Positions 42,927 through 55,611 are shown, counted from the first letter of the stretch. The stretch is DNA of 64,000 bases from Actinernus sp. WN-2022 (GCA_030867875.1 JAOWCC010001634.1:51246021-51310020), one strand, 5' to 3'. Notes: generated by a model from the sequence alone, not told the origin. Numbers and translations: made by a program.

Positions 42927-45719
42927 ATGGCTAGTCCACTTAGACGAATAATGGGTCTGAAAGAGGATGGCACTCGCCCTGGTATGTCGTTGACTCTTCC
43001 TCGAGGAAAAAAGCCGAAATTTCTAAAGATTTTACGAAGGGCTTCGTTTAGCAATAAGAAGAAAAACAACGCAAGTCAAAGTCCATCAGATAGCCCACAA
43101 ATCGAAATTCAGTCGGCACCAAAGAAGTCTCAGCAGGCGAGAGATCTGGAGGACTTAGAGCGTCAACATAAAGAACTCAAAAGCGCTGCGAGGTATTTCA
43201 GTCTTGTGATTGAACGAAAGAACATGGACATTATTATGGCTAAAGTGCCGGATAATGCTTCGATTGTCCTTGAATCAGTCATCAGCATAGATAACATGCT
43301 GGACACATGCATAAGACTGCAGCAGGCAAACAACGAGTTGATCCCACACCGCAAAGCTGTACACAAGTGCGTGGCAGACCTGGTTAGGTGGACTGATCAA
43401 TTGCTAGTCAGGGGAAATGTCAAAGGTGATGTGAAAGAAGGAGTAGAGTTCCTTGATGCTGTGGAAAGGAGTGTTCAAGAACTTATGGATGTTGCCATTC
43501 CTAGGCTAAGAAAACAAGAGCTACAAGAAGAGATAAGGAATTCTATCTTCCTGTTTGAAGGCAGCAGTGAAAGCATCATAGTTGGTGGAGAGACTGGTGA
43601 TGAGCAACACAGCTGGAACAATCGCAGAGATTCTGGCATCAGTGAGGGAAGTGGAATTTGTGAGACACATGATTCTCCACCGCCAAAACCTCCATTACCG
43701 CATCCCTTACGGGATTCTGGTCGTGGATCCTATAACTGCATTTTGGACACTAACCACTTTGGGCATGGGGATGTTACCTTTCATTCACAGGAAAGGCTGT
43801 TATCACCACCTGATAGGTCTTTTATGCGGGGCTCGTGTGAATCAAGAAATACAAGAAGTGTTTTCTCTCAACTGAGTTCAGCATCAAAAGATTCTGAACT
43901 TTCTAGTTACAGCAGTGAGAGTGTAGAATTCAGATCCCCACTTTTGTCACCGGCAGGTTCACAGGAATTTTCAAGGAGTGTTTTCCATTCTGCAAGGAGC
44001 TCTTTAAATGGATCATTTTACTCTATGGATGAAATGGATGGAGGTGAGTCCCCAGACAGTGACGTTATTCCTGCAAGACTTGTCAGTATTGTTGATAATC
44101 ATGAGCCTCCACCATTGCCTTCTAAGAAGAAGGCCTTTCAAATCTACATTGAATTATTATCAAATTACACTAAGCCATCTGAGGATATTCTCAAACGGCC
44201 AACATCAGCATATGATGGTTATGAGGAGACATTCAGGAGGAGTATTACACATTGCAGTAGCACATCTGCCATTCAAGGAAATGGGAACCATGTTGGATCA
44301 GTAACAGGGAATCACAATAGTGGATTACATGTAGCTGCCAACTCATTTTGTACTCCACCTTTACCACCTAAATCCCCTACAAGGCAACATCCTTCATTTG
44401 ACTGGAATAGAAACAATAGATCCAATGAATTACCAAAGAAAAAACTTCTATCTTTGGTTGAGGAAGGAGTGAATCGAAAGGACAGCAATGCAAGTACTAG
44501 TTCAAGCAGTCTGAGCAGCAATGAGGACGAATCCACACCTGCTTTGGACTGTCTCGATGTGTCCAGATTCCTGGTTTATCGAGATGAAGGCCAGGGAACA
44601 ATGCTGGTAGGAGGGGCAATTGATGCCCTTATTGTCCATGCAGCTGGAGCCAGCAAAACTGATATTGTGTTCTATGAAGCCTTTCTAACAACTTACCGCA
44701 CTTTCATTCCAAACAAAGACTTAATAAACAAGCTTCTTTACAGGGAAAGAAGATTCCGTGAACGAAAACACAAGAAAGCTAGTGAGAATTCTTTCTTCCT
44801 GCTTTTGAGAGTAGTTGATGAGTTAACAGGGAAAGTTGAGAGAAGTATTTTAGAACAACTCATGAAAGAAGTGTACCGCCTTCTTTCAAATGGTGATCTC
44901 TATGTTGGCAAGATTCTTCGGGACAAGATGCTGCCAAAGTGTGATAACTACTACAACAGAAGTCGTAGTTCATCTTCTCCTTCTGCTCTTCCTACACCTA
45001 ACCCCACTATGGCATTCATTTTTGACTTTCATGCTCAAGATATTGCTAAGCAGTTAACTCTGATTGATGCTCAGAATTTTTGTGCCATTGAAATCCCAGA
45101 GATTCTGGCATGGGGTAAGGAACAGAGTGAAGGAAACAGCCCCAACTTGACTGTTTTCACAGAACACTTCAACAAGGTTTCCTATTGGTCACGCAGTTAC
45201 ATTCTCTCTTTTGAGAAACAGCAAGACCGTGAGAAAGTCTACCTACAGTTTTTGAAGATTATGAAGCACCTACGGCGGTTCAATAACTTCAACTCTTTCC
45301 TAGCCATTCTGTCTGCAATGGATTGCTCTGCGGTTAGGCGGCTTGAGTGGTCAAAGCACTACCTGGATCAACTTGCAGAGTACACAGAACTAATCGAGAG
45401 CTCCTCCTCTTTCAGAGCATACCGTGCAGCACTAGCAGAGGCTCAGCCCCCATGCATTCCCTATCTTGGGTTAATTCTGCAGGATGTCACATTTGTATGT
45501 CTTGGTAATGTTGATGATTTACCAGATGGCAAAGTTAACTTTGTCAAGAGATGGCAACTCTTCAACATTCTAGATACTGTTCGACGTTTCAAGCTAATGC
45601 AGTATGATTTTGAAGTCAATGAGGACATACGACAGTTCTTTGGTGGCTTCAGCAATTATCTAAATGAGGATGATTTGTTTGAAAGGTCACTAAATTTGAA
45701 GCCAAGATCAGGCAAGTAA
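42927..45719 (+). CDS. RAPGEF1: RAPGEF1 (C3G) homologue, Rap guanine nucleotide exchange factor, single coding exon
   Basis: 930 codons without interruption. C3G activates Rap1 (and R-Ras) downstream of Crk adaptors at membranes. Residues 70-205 correspond to the helical N-terminal domain of C3G. Proline motifs PPPKPPLPHP (251-260), PPPLPSKK (394-401) and PPLPPK (477-482) match the p130Cas/Crk-SH3-binding layout of vertebrate C3G, the second with the same downstream YIELLSNYTKPSED context. The REM domain runs about 548-680 (GGAIDALIVHA, EAFLTTYRTFI) and the CDC25 GEF domain about 698-925 (IAKQLTLIDAQNF, NNFNSFLAILSAMD, PPCIPYLGLILQD, GKVNFVKRWQ). The human protein is about 1077 residues with many exons, so the lack of coding introns is notable. 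The upstream in-frame stop at 42900 fixes this start. ATTAAA at 46185 is a candidate poly(A) signal. Confidence 0.97.
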   Translation: MASPLRRIMGLKEDGTRPGMSLTLPRGKKPKFLKILRRASFSNKKKNNASQSPSDSPQIEIQSAPKKSQQARDLEDLERQHKELKSAARYFSLVIERKNMDIIMAKVPDNASIVLESVISIDNMLDTCIRLQQANNELIPHRKAVHKCVADLVRWTDQLLVRGNVKGDVKEGVEFLDAVERSVQELMDVAIPRLRKQELQEEIRNSIFLFEGSSESIIVGGETGDEQHSWNNRRDSGISEGSGICETHDSPPPKPPLPHPLRDSGRGSYNCILDTNHFGHGDVTFHSQERLLSPPDRSFMRGSCESRNTRSVFSQLSSASKDSELSSYSSESVEFRSPLLSPAGSQEFSRSVFHSARSSLNGSFYSMDEMDGGESPDSDVIPARLVSIVDNHEPPPLPSKKKAFQIYIELLSNYTKPSEDILKRPTSAYDGYEETFRRSITHCSSTSAIQGNGNHVGSVTGNHNSGLHVAANSFCTPPLPPKSPTRQHPSFDWNRNNRSNELPKKKLLSLVEEGVNRKDSNASTSSSSLSSNEDESTPALDCLDVSRFLVYRDEGQGTMLVGGAIDALIVHAAGASKTDIVFYEAFLTTYRTFIPNKDLINKLLYRERRFRERKHKKASENSFFLLLRVVDELTGKVERSILEQLMKEVYRLLSNGDLYVGKILRDKMLPKCDNYYNRSRSSSSPSALPTPNPTMAFIFDFHAQDIAKQLTLIDAQNFCAIEIPEILAWGKEQSEGNSPNLTVFTEHFNKVSYWSRSYILSFEKQQDREKVYLQFLKIMKHLRRFNNFNSFLAILSAMDCSAVRRLEWSKHYLDQLAEYTELIESSSSFRAYRAALAEAQPPCIPYLGLILQDVTFVCLGNVDDLPDGKVNFVKRWQLFNILDTVRRFKLMQYDFEVNEDIRQFFGGFSNYLNEDDLFERSLNLKPRSGK

Positions 45720-46860
45720 ATTTGCATTATAAGTTCAGAAGCAATTAGTTAAGAATTCATATGGTTACAAAAGAAGAGAATGAAGAAATTCAAATGTATT
45801 GTTAACACAGAGGTGTGAATCACAAGGACTGTAAAGTCAGTCTCATAAATTATGAATGTTATTTTTAATATGGTCATTTTGCTATATTCTGGATAATTCT
45901 TGAATTCATTAATGACACCCAAGTCTGGCTGAATCAACTATGATTTCAGTTTCCAATATAAGAATAGGGTGAACCAATCTATGCTAGAATGAATATGTAC
46001 ATACAATAACCAGTTAGTAAGTGGAGTGTACAACTAGAATTCCTTAAGTTTGAAAGGAGTGATTATTTTGCTTTAAGGTGTGGACAGTGAACAGGAAACA
46101 TCAGAAGTACTGTTGAGACAATTAGAATGTAAATGAGATTAACTGTCAAAACTACGCTCACTTGTGGCTTTCTTTGTGTGAAGCATTAAACATCAAAGTG
46201 TAATATCTTGGACACATGTAAGCATTCAGTGCATCGACATAGGCCTTTGCTGTTGTGCTGAAATTTCAGCATTTCATATTCTACATTGAAGTTCCAACAA
46301 ATTTATTTATACTAGAAAATAATTAAAAATAATATGAGGCCAAAAAGACGAATAATTAGAATGGTTCAAAAATAATGTATGATTTGCTCTTCCTTAAAAT
46401 TATCTCAAAAACAAATTTATTTGCCAGTCATGAGTTTTATTTCTTTATTATAGCACCTTGAACATCAAAACACAAGGATATAACAACAGTGATTCAGAAA
46501 TCAGACTCATGTCTGTCATGCTTGCTTGCAGATAGCTAAGATTGTCCACTGGAAGGGTGTAGAGAAAACAATCTATTTGACGATGGCTTTATTTTTATGG
46601 TTTTCGAAAAGTTTTGCATTTTAAACTTTTGATTCCTTCAACTACAGTTCATGCTGTTACACAGTGTCCACGCAAAAAGAAAGCACATTTCTTGTTCACA
46701 TCGCCAGATGTGTTTCCAGTAGAATAGCTCGCTAACACCACATGAACCTCTTTGTGCAGATATGACATACTCTTTAATTGCTTCCCTTTTATCTCGGTTT
46801 TCATTAAGTTTTGGTTTTTCTTGTTTTAGAAACAAGTAAGATCATATTTGGTATAATGTT
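45720..46860 (+). other. Probable 3' UTR and downstream sequence of RAPGEF1
   Basis: AT-rich, no recognised repeat or gene; ATTAAA at 46185-46190. No A-run or target duplication marking a retrocopy end was seen. Confidence 0.4.
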
Positions 46861-47064
46861 ATTAGTATATACCACACCAGTGAATATCACTTTTCGCGCG
46901 TTCTAATTGGCTACTCAAACAGTGAATATGATTTCATATTCACCTCCGAGCAAAGCAGCGATCATCTCGCGCGAGTCTTTGTCCATTTGTCTGAAAATAA
47001 AATAACTATTTGGTGCTGGCTGTTCACCTGGAGTGTGGTATATACTAAGTATATACTCAGTGTT

Positions 47065-47127
47065 GGTGAATAGTGGTGGATATTTACCTTGCCGAAGCGG
47101 CTCGGTAAATATCCACCACTATTCACC
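47065..47127. repeat. Perfect 24-bp inverted repeat
   Basis: GGTGAATAGTGGTGGATATT plus TACC pairs exactly with the copy ending at 47127 around a 15-bp loop. GTGAATAT words and further inverted pieces lie at 46880-46945, so this may be the centre or end of a MITE covering about 46860-47165. Confidence 0.85.
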
Positions 47128-47950
47128 TCCACTTCGGTGAATAATTGTTAATTAATGTATAAAATCTGTTTGATTGCAAGACTTTAAAACCGTACATAAT
47201 GATATACATTATATATATATACACATGTATATACATTATATATATATAACGATATTTACGCAAACAACTTTCTATTTTTAAGTTAAAAGATTCTACAACA
47301 ATTAAGTCAGAGGTCAAAACTAAAATATTCATAAAAGTTGAATATTGGTATATCACATTCAATATCGTATCTGGCTAGTGTAAATCAACAACTTGAAATA
47401 GGTAACAAAGAATGTTTCAATGTTGTTGAATCAGAAAAGAAAAGGGCCTTTAGTACTTTGTTGTTGTACAGCATTTTATATAAAGTCCGTAGGGGAGGAC
47501 AACATTTGAGGCTGCCTTTTAGTGGACGAATTCCTTTATCTACTATTTTGAACAATGCCGTTCGACGTCCAAACATGTTTCCATAATTTATACTTTTAAA
47601 ATCCACAGATCTAAAAAATCTTGCTATGTCATCGTTTAGATTAATAGTCACGAGAGGTTCATTAGATTTGTTATCTTGAATCGATCGGTTGTGGTATAAA
47701 GTCCTTTAATGTGGCTTTGACAAATTAATCAACCATATCTGATGTTTGCCGAGAAACTACTGTAAAAATCAAATAACGCTCGTGCCCCTCTGGTTGGCTG
47801 GCATGAGCATCGGAAATGAAACGTCTTAGCCAGTTATTAAAGACTGGAATCGATTGTTTTAAGGCGGACGATTAGCTTCATTAAGATTGTAAAGTCCAAT
47901 GTTATTATTTGTTATTATTTCGCTTCAATTGTTCGAATTCCCACCACTTT

Positions 47951-48330
47951 GACTGCAGTTTAGTGTAGAATGTACGTACATGTAAATAGACTGCAGTTTA
48001 GTGTAGAATGTACGTACATGTAATTTGACTGCAGTTTAGTGTAGAATGTACGTACATGTACTTTGACTGCAGTTTAGTGTAGAATGTACGTACATGTAAT
48101 TTGACTGCAGTTTAGTGTAGAATGTACGTACATGTACTTTGACTGCAGTTTAGTGTAGAATGTACGTACATGTACTTTGACTGCAGTTTAGTGTAGAATG
48201 TACGTACATGTACTTTGACTGCAGTTTAGTGTAGAATGTACGTACATGTAAATAGACTGCAGTTTAGTGTAGAATGTACGTACATGTAAATAGACTGCAG
48301 TTTAGTGTAGAATGTACGTACATGTAAATA
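47951..48330. repeat. 38-bp satellite, 10 copies
   Basis: Ten regular 38-bp units GACTGCAGTTTAGTGTAGAA plus TGTACGTACATGTA and a variable four-base end (AATA, ATTT or CTTT). Each unit contains the palindrome ATGTACGTACAT. End variants in order: AATA, ATTT, CTTT, ATTT, CTTT x3, AATA x3. Confidence 0.97.
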
Positions 48331-49885
48331 GATAATTCGTTTCACGAATTGAACTGTGTTGTACCATTTCTTATACTTAAATATCAAATAAAACTGAGCG
48401 AAACAATTCAATTGTTGTTGTTATCTGTTATTCATCCGCTATTTCTGGTTGATATGTAGTAGACTTGATTATTGGCTCATCCAAGATATTTCAATATTCA
48501 AAGCTTGGCTACCGTAAATTATCAATTTATTTTTTTGTGGTTTCCCGATTACTGATATTCTATTATTGTGGGTCCATCAAATAAAGCGCACGTGTATGCC
48601 ATAAATAAGTTTTAATATCCTTATCTTTCGGACTCACGCCTCGATTTATAGTGAATGATTTAGAAATCTCTTAACTGCATCTTGACACTCGTTACTGATG
48701 ATTTGCTGTTTGGAGAAGTCCAAGAATGCCACAGACATGAGGGTCGTGTTCAAACTGTTTTTTGTAATTTCAGATAACATGAAATCCAACCCCTGATGCT
48801 CCAGTAATTAAAATCTGTTTTTCAATTTTCCAATACCTGACGCGCATTTGCAATATTTCTGAACATGTGCTGTTTTGTTGATCGGCTAAACATCTTGTTA
48901 AAAGTATGTTTACATTCACCTAAGTCAGTTCCGTTTAGCGGCCGCTGTTTTAGACAGCATTTTGTATCCTTTGTGTTCAGAGTTGGTAGTTGTATCATGG
49001 TTGTGGTTCAAGTAAACACAATCTACAATTGTCATATGTCGCAGTGGTAACCTCACCAAAATAGGATTTTAATCTATTTATAAATCCATTGTGATTATAA
49101 TCGCTAATGTTTGTAGTTGTGTCAATGTGCTGTTAATTATCTACGACTAGGATGGGAGAGTAGGTATTCTCTTTCTCACTCGAACAGAACATACAGAGGT
49201 TTTTTTTAACGTCCCCGATATACAACTAGAGAGGACGTTTGGACGGCAGGCTTGTACCAACACGACCAAACTCCGGCGACCTCCCGCATGCAGACCAACA
49301 ATGAACTACTCAAATGAAATAATATTGGTTTTACAGCGGGCTAGAACTCTGATCTGCCGTCGGGTTTGATCGATATTCGTATCATGCTCCCCTATACTGC
49401 ATACGCTGAAAGAACGCAGTGATTTTGATAGACAATATATAGGTACTTTGAGTGTATATAGGTACTGTGAGTGTATTTTTGTTGATACAATAAAGCTAAA
49501 GTCTCGCACGTCACGCCGCACTGGTTACTATTCATAATTTTTTGAAAGTGCTGGATGTTTCGGCCAATTCTGAGTTCTGGTCAGAAATATGACCCAGCGA
49601 ATAAAACTGAGCTCAATGGTGGGGAACTCTAGGCTTAGCCATCCAAAAACGTCCGGGGTAGTTAGTATCAAACAAACTACTAATGTGAAACATACTCGTG
49701 AGAAAATAGTCTGCTTTTGGTACGGCGATGTATCGGTGATAGTGGTTGTGTGTCTTTGTCAGTTTGTGATTGAAGATCAGTCAGTAGCAGGTGAACATAA
49801 ACATAACAAACATAACATATTTTTTATTAGCTCTTTGTACTACATAGGTACATCAGATTGTTACTAATAAACTTTTAAAGTAGCT
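48331..49885. other. No gene recognised
   Basis: Short frames only; no repeat structure noticed. Confidence 0.4.
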
Positions 49886-49889
49886 AAAA

Positions 49890-51190
49890 AATAGAAAAGT
49901 AACTAATTAAAATATTAAGATCCTTGTATCGTGACAGATCTGGCATTCATGCATTCATACACGTATTTTGCGGCTATAGTTGAAACTTCCCTTGAGGGAT
50001 TGATAATAGTTAAGAAAATATATTTTTCTGACATTCGGCTACTGTCTAGGTTAGCAAGAGTTTTTAATTTGAATAAGAAATCATTCCTGATTGCCTCAAA
50101 CGTTTTACATCTTATTAGGAAGTGTATTTCGTCTTCCATTTCTTTGTTGCAGGTTGGGCATATTCGATCTTCTGGTTTTAAATAGGGCTTAACATGTCTA
50201 CCTTTCTCAATCTGTAGGCAATGATTGCTTATTCTTAATTTCGTGAATGTAATTCTGTGTTTAATGTTTTCAACAGTATTCAAATAATCTTCGAATTCAT
50301 ACTTTGTTTTGAATGTACGGTAGACCCGTAGTTTGTTGCCCTGGTTTGGGTTTTGCCTTTGATCATTAAATATATCGCTGAGCCAATATTGTAGTTCTAT
50401 GTCATTTAATCGTTGTTTAATGCTCTTTAGGAGTCCCCTGTACTCTAGCAAATTATTCTGAAGTATCCATATGTTACCGAAGCCAAGGCTCTGTATGGTA
50501 TTTTGAATTTTAGAGCTCCAGAATGTTGGTTTATTCAGCTGTAAACTGTCAATATATATTATAAAAGTAAGTTCTGGCTCTCTGTTAATTAATATTTTTG
50601 TCCAGTATTTGATACTTCTGAATGTTGATTGATGCCTAAGGGGATACCTACCGAGCTCTGCTCTGCAAGCGTTATTGGCAGATGTTCTTGTAGTTCCTAG
50701 AAGTAGTTTACAGAATTTAGTATGTACTATTTCAATCGGGTCATTTGTGTCAGATCCTTTGTTGTTGTCAATTCCCCATACCTCGCTTCCATATAACAGG
50801 ATGGGTTTGATTAAAGTGTCAAATAATTTGATCGTGAGTTTAAGGTCACTGAGATCTGAAGAAAGTTCCCATTTCTTGTCTGAGTTTAAACAGAGCTTTT
50901 AGTGCTGACTTTTTTAGTTCTTGTTTTGCAACAGTGAAATTTCCGTATGCACTGAAAGTGAGCCCGATATATTTATACATACGGACGTTTTCTAGTTGAT
51001 CATTATTATAATAAAAATTATAATTGTTCATTCGTTTACCGTTATTGTTGAAAACAATGACTTTTGTTTTGTCTTTGTTGACGGTTAGTTTGTTGGAGCT
51101 ACAATAGACTTTGAGACAATCTAGGAGTCTTTGTAGGTCATTCGCATTCTTGGATATTAAAACTAAATCATCTGCGTAAAGTGAATACAG
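49890..51190 (-). pseudogene. LINE ORF2 3' half (zinc-finger-tailed clade), antisense
   Basis: The longest frame (50451-49915) is a C-terminal segment with ICPTCNKEMEDEIHFLIRC, a CCHC-like element found near the end of ORF2 in several LINE clades; upstream frames carry the RT thumb (YKYIGLTFSAYGNF at about 50975) and end near an LYADDLV-type motif C at 51180. Two or more frame breaks. Truncated at its 5' side by a C-rich run. Confidence 0.8.
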
Positions 51191-51228
51191 GTGTATGGCC
51201 CCCCCTTCCTCGCCCCCTCTAGCGATTT

Positions 51229-51255
51229 CGCCCCCCCCCCCCCCCCCCCCCCCCT
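51229..51255 (+). repeat. C homopolymer
   Basis: C run broken near its right end, adjacent to the truncated LINE end. Confidence 0.9.
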
Positions 51256-52935
51256 CCCACCTTTTAAAAGGTTATGAATACATGTTTTCCTTATTTATTA
51301 TTACTGTAGTGTATTGGACGTGGAGAATAGTACGACAAAAAGCTATCAGTAATGTGTATAAAGGCATGCAATTCAATTTTATTTTAAAATTCACGCTTCT
51401 GTCTTTTCTTCTTCAAAATTCGTGTTGGTAGCTACGGTAAACGCTGCAATTTTCATTCGCGCGAGCAGTGCAACAAGAAACTCGACAAGGGATTCTGCAA
51501 TCCACCCACAATCTTCGTTAATCTTCGAATGATTAGTCAGTTGTATTTCGGATTTGGCCGTGCCATTTCCATTTCGCACTACCACTGACATCCTCTTCGG
51601 AGAGATCCACATCGCTATAGCGCTTGCTCACATCTCCAGCTCCCACACGTGTTAGCGTGGTGGCTGGGGTTTAAAGCAGCTTTGAGCTCGCCCTTAGAGT
51701 AACCAGATTCTGAGGCCTATGATCTTTAGTGAGGCTTACGGTCTTGAGGGCTATGCCATGCTGATGAGTCCTATTAAACAAGGACGAAACAGCTGTACAT
51801 GGTTGCCACTCTACGGGTAATAAGATGTGTGCATGCGTATTCGACGCTAGCTACGTCATAGCGTGTGTTGGGTAGTGCCATGCAACGTGCTCGTATTTCT
51901 TGCCTGAAGCCATGAACATGTAATCATTGTGGACACTTAAAGGTTTTGCTAACCCCTAAATCCGCCTGCTTTGAAAAGACTTTGCCGAATAAAGGAAGTG
52001 TTACCGACTCACGTGAAAACTTCCTGAATAAACAAGCTAATGAAAAGTAATTAAGATCTCAGTAAAACAAAACTTACCTTAGCTTGTAACGAGTGGAACT
52101 CATATTTGGAAACAACTGCTAAATAGCCTGATAATTTTTACATGCATGAAAACCATAATGAAGTTGACGTAATTATCGTAAAGTTTTTATAACCCGTAAT
52201 GCTCGCGTCGATCCATCTATCAATTCGAATAAAGGAGTGTTACCGACTCGCGTGCTTTGTTCTATTTCAATTGAGCTAACGGCGCTTGTTAATTCGGTAC
52301 TTAGATCAGTTCTAACTAGGAAAACCTTTCTGGATAAACAGCTTATTAACTAACGAAAAAATAAAACGGCGGTAAGTTTTGCAATTCACTGTGACACCGG
52401 CCCAAAAAGAGTAAAAAAGAGTTAGATATATAAAATCAACAGTTTAATATTGCAGTGACAAGTCCTGTCATTTTTGCACAATGTACCTAAACAGAGATAT
52501 TACTGACAAAAATAATCCTGGTTCGGTCTCGCGTTTTTTTGTAGGTTTTTAATATCAGTGAAACTGAATTTCCGGCGAACCAACGCCTTCCGTTCAATTG
52601 AATCGATCGTTCATGGGATCAGTCTGCGAAAGACCGGAAAACGTTTCTAAAATCAGTGAATTTTTCCCTATTTAGGCTACCCTGGTGCCAGAGGTTCAGG
52701 CTCGGCTTTTAACTGAATACATATAAATGCTGAGGCGTGTTGTATTCGCGTAACAGTTCCACAGGATATGACAGATCCAAGTTGATATCCTCAGCCAGAA
52801 CTGATTAGTTCTCCTAATGTTATTTATTAGTTCTATCCGCGGTGTCTCGCAGTAGACATCTTTAGGAGGTCGAGCCGTCTAAGTTTATTTTCACCTTTTC
52901 AAAATGGACGGAGCTTACTAATATGTCAATCCGCG
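51256..52935. other. No gene recognised
   Basis: Two weakly similar pieces, GTGTTACCGACTC(A/G)CGTG near 51997 and 52236, lie about 240 bp apart. Otherwise nothing noted. Confidence 0.35.
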
Positions 52936-52939
52936 ACGA

Positions 52940-53120
52940 TAATAGCCCACTTACGCGATATGCTTTACTTGTCACGCACAAAGGTTTCAATACGAGGCCC
53001 CGTGCTAAATTAAATTTATTATTTTCTCTTTGAACTGAGAATATATTTAATTTAGCACGGGGCCTCGTATTGAAACCTTTGTGCGTGACAACTAAAGCAT
53101 ATCGCGGAAGTGGGAATAAT
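52940..53120. mobile_element. Foldback MITE with long, well-preserved arms
   Basis: Arms of about 80 bp share CGCGATATGCTTTA(C/G)TTGTC and then AAAGGTTTCAATACGAGGCC almost without mismatch; spacer about 20 bp around 53025. Confidence 0.9.
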
Positions 53121-53927
53121 TACTGCTAACTTATTCTAATGATAGACAAACCATGACAAGTTCCTTGATGTTCCCAGCTCAGTACAAAGAAGTGCGGGGG
53201 TTAATTTCTAGGCTGGAGTTTTCACTTTTTCAATATAACAAACTATATACAAGTCGCTGATTACCTTTCGTGAGCTCGCTCAATACGCTCGTTAGAATGT
53301 AAGGACGGAACGAGCATTTCTGTTAACGGTGTCAAATGTATGGACAACGACAGACTCGCGCTAAAAAATCTAAGTGGATTACAGAGGGCTGATAAAAGTC
53401 AGAGTTGCAATTGGTCAGCCGTAGAAGGTACTGGAACTGACAAAGTAACGAGTGACCGCAAGTTATTTCGGAAATAGAACCAAGTAGGTTACAACTGAAG
53501 TGTATGACCTTCGTAAATATTGGCTCCCGTGGTCTGCTGTTCCATAACGAGCCAGAGATCATCAGAAATCCAAATCAGCGTGAGGTCTGGTTGCTATGAA
53601 GTGACGTCACAGTTTAGAAATCGAATAACATTTTGCGGTTTCGTTTTGTTTACTTTTTAAGTGATTGTGACAGTTAGGTGAGTAAAGCTAGTCCTGGCTA
53701 ATGTCAGGGATATGTAGGGAAGTTAAATTTTGATTCCGGTAGCAATTTAGTATATGCATTGTTTTATTTCTGATTTAGTCTGCCATTCAAGTCCGCGTTC
53801 ACAGCCAGGATGAATGTTGAAGCTGTGCGCAGAGTATTTTGCTTCAAACTGACCGTCGTTATTAGTATTTCTATAGCTTGGACATTTCATCAACAGGAGT
53901 ATAGATAAATCTTGGGAGCAAAATATA

Positions 53928-54390
53928 TAATAATAATAATAATAATAATGTTTATTCCAACAACAACACCATCATTGGTACATAGGAATTACAAAAACAT
54001 GCATAATATCATCTAACTATTACAAGAACATTCATTAAATATAGTAGTGATATCATATATATATTGTGCTGTGCTTTTTACAATAGACACATCCGTCATT
54101 GATAAGCAGTATAAAAATAAGTCGCGATAACTGAGACGACTAAACGAACTGTTAACAACCAACATGTTACTGAAAAAATTATTCCTAAGATTCACTAATT
54201 TGCTATTGGTACAATTTGAAAAGTAATGCTGTTCATCACCTACTTCATTCATATTACAAATTGTACATATACGTAAATCGTAAGTGATATTTGCATATCG
54301 ACCAGCTTCAACAGGAAACTTATGCGCGGAAATCCTAAATCTTGTCACCGCCTGACGATGCTTTACATCTAATTTGAAATGCGAGATAAG
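53928..54390 (-). pseudogene. LINE 3' end with (TAA)n tail, antisense
   Basis: Minus frame 54348-54013 begins TRFRISAHKFPVEAGRY and contains ICTICNMNEVGDEQHYFSNC, the same kind of CCHC tail as the LINE at 49890. The (TAA)n at 53928-53950 marks its 3' end. Confidence 0.75.
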
Positions 54391-54616
54391 TAATTTTCAA
54401 AGCCTATTCTTGACACACTGAAAATACAGTCCTGATACAGTACACGGGTTTATAATCTAACTAATCAGAAACAGTGCATTAACTTAAATAATAGAACCCG
54501 GTACTAGACCGTACAAAGACAATTCTGTACGAAGCGCAGAAATATATTGGCCTATCAAGGCATTAATAACAAACGGAAACAACGCCCAGCTAATTACCAG
54601 CAGAAGCAAGCCACGC

Positions 54617-54702
54617 CCAGAAGCTGCCTCAGCTCGTTCCAGGATCCACTCCACTCTCGGACAGTGGACCCTGGAACGAGCTGAGGGTCGAGGCGGCTGC
54701 TT
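54617..54702. repeat. Inverted repeat, about 30-bp arms
   Basis: CTCAGCTCGTTCCAGGATCC pairs with the block at about 54668-54685; spacer about 12 bp, with weaker pairing further out. Likely a small MITE or element end near the 5' boundary of the next LINE. Confidence 0.7.
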
Positions 54703-55611
54703 GATGATTCAGACAACCTACGTAAAATACTAGATGCAAGGATCAATTCGGACGAAGTGCAAGAACCGGATCACGGTCGTTAGCCGTATGTTGACCAGCT
54801 AAAAGTCATCCTCTCCTGGCAAAACCTTGAACATACTTGCTCTCAACGAAACGCGTCTAAACGAAGAAATTAGCGACTCTGAAGTCAACATACCAGGCTA
54901 CACTGACATTATAGACACGGCGGCGGAGGTGTAGCTTTGTATGTACGTGATTGTCTAATAACCTATCCTATTCGTGATGACTTGTTTGACAAGTCCTTAT
55001 GTATAGAGACCGTCTCTATAGAAATCGCAAAGCCTAAAAGCAAACCGTTCATTGTTTCCACGTGGTACAGACCACCAAGAGACAAGAGTCTCTTACCGAA
55101 ACTGGACTTGTTTGAAGATGGCTTACAAAAACTTGACACGGAGGACAAAGAATTTCACATTTTTTCAGACACCCTGACTTGCGATCTTTTACACAATGAT
55201 CCAGATAGTACTACCAATCGCCTTCAGGATCTCTTATATATACTATTGTTTCAACTAAAACAATCTATTAATAGCCCAACTCACTAGGATGACTAGAACC
55301 ACAAGTACCCTTATTGATCATCACATTACCAATGATGACCACAAGCTGTCCTCAGTCATCACAACATGATCTACAGGCGGTACGTAAAATGGTATTCCCA
55401 GAGGCCCGCCCAAAATAATAGAATACCGTTCATACAAGCATTTGAACAGAGATGCTTTTATTCGGGATCCAGCTGGCCAACCATGGGATAACCTGACCAC
55501 TTTTAGGGACCCTAATTCCTTTTGGTATGAATGGAACAAACTATTCACAAAAGTACTACATAAACACGCACCATGCACGACGCAAAAAGAATAACAGCTG
55601 ACATAATTCAG

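Noticed and set aside
47951..48330. CRISPR array
   Set aside because: Units are contiguous tandem copies without unique spacers; the same holds for the 22-, 89-, 96- and 118-bp arrays. The genome is eukaryotic.
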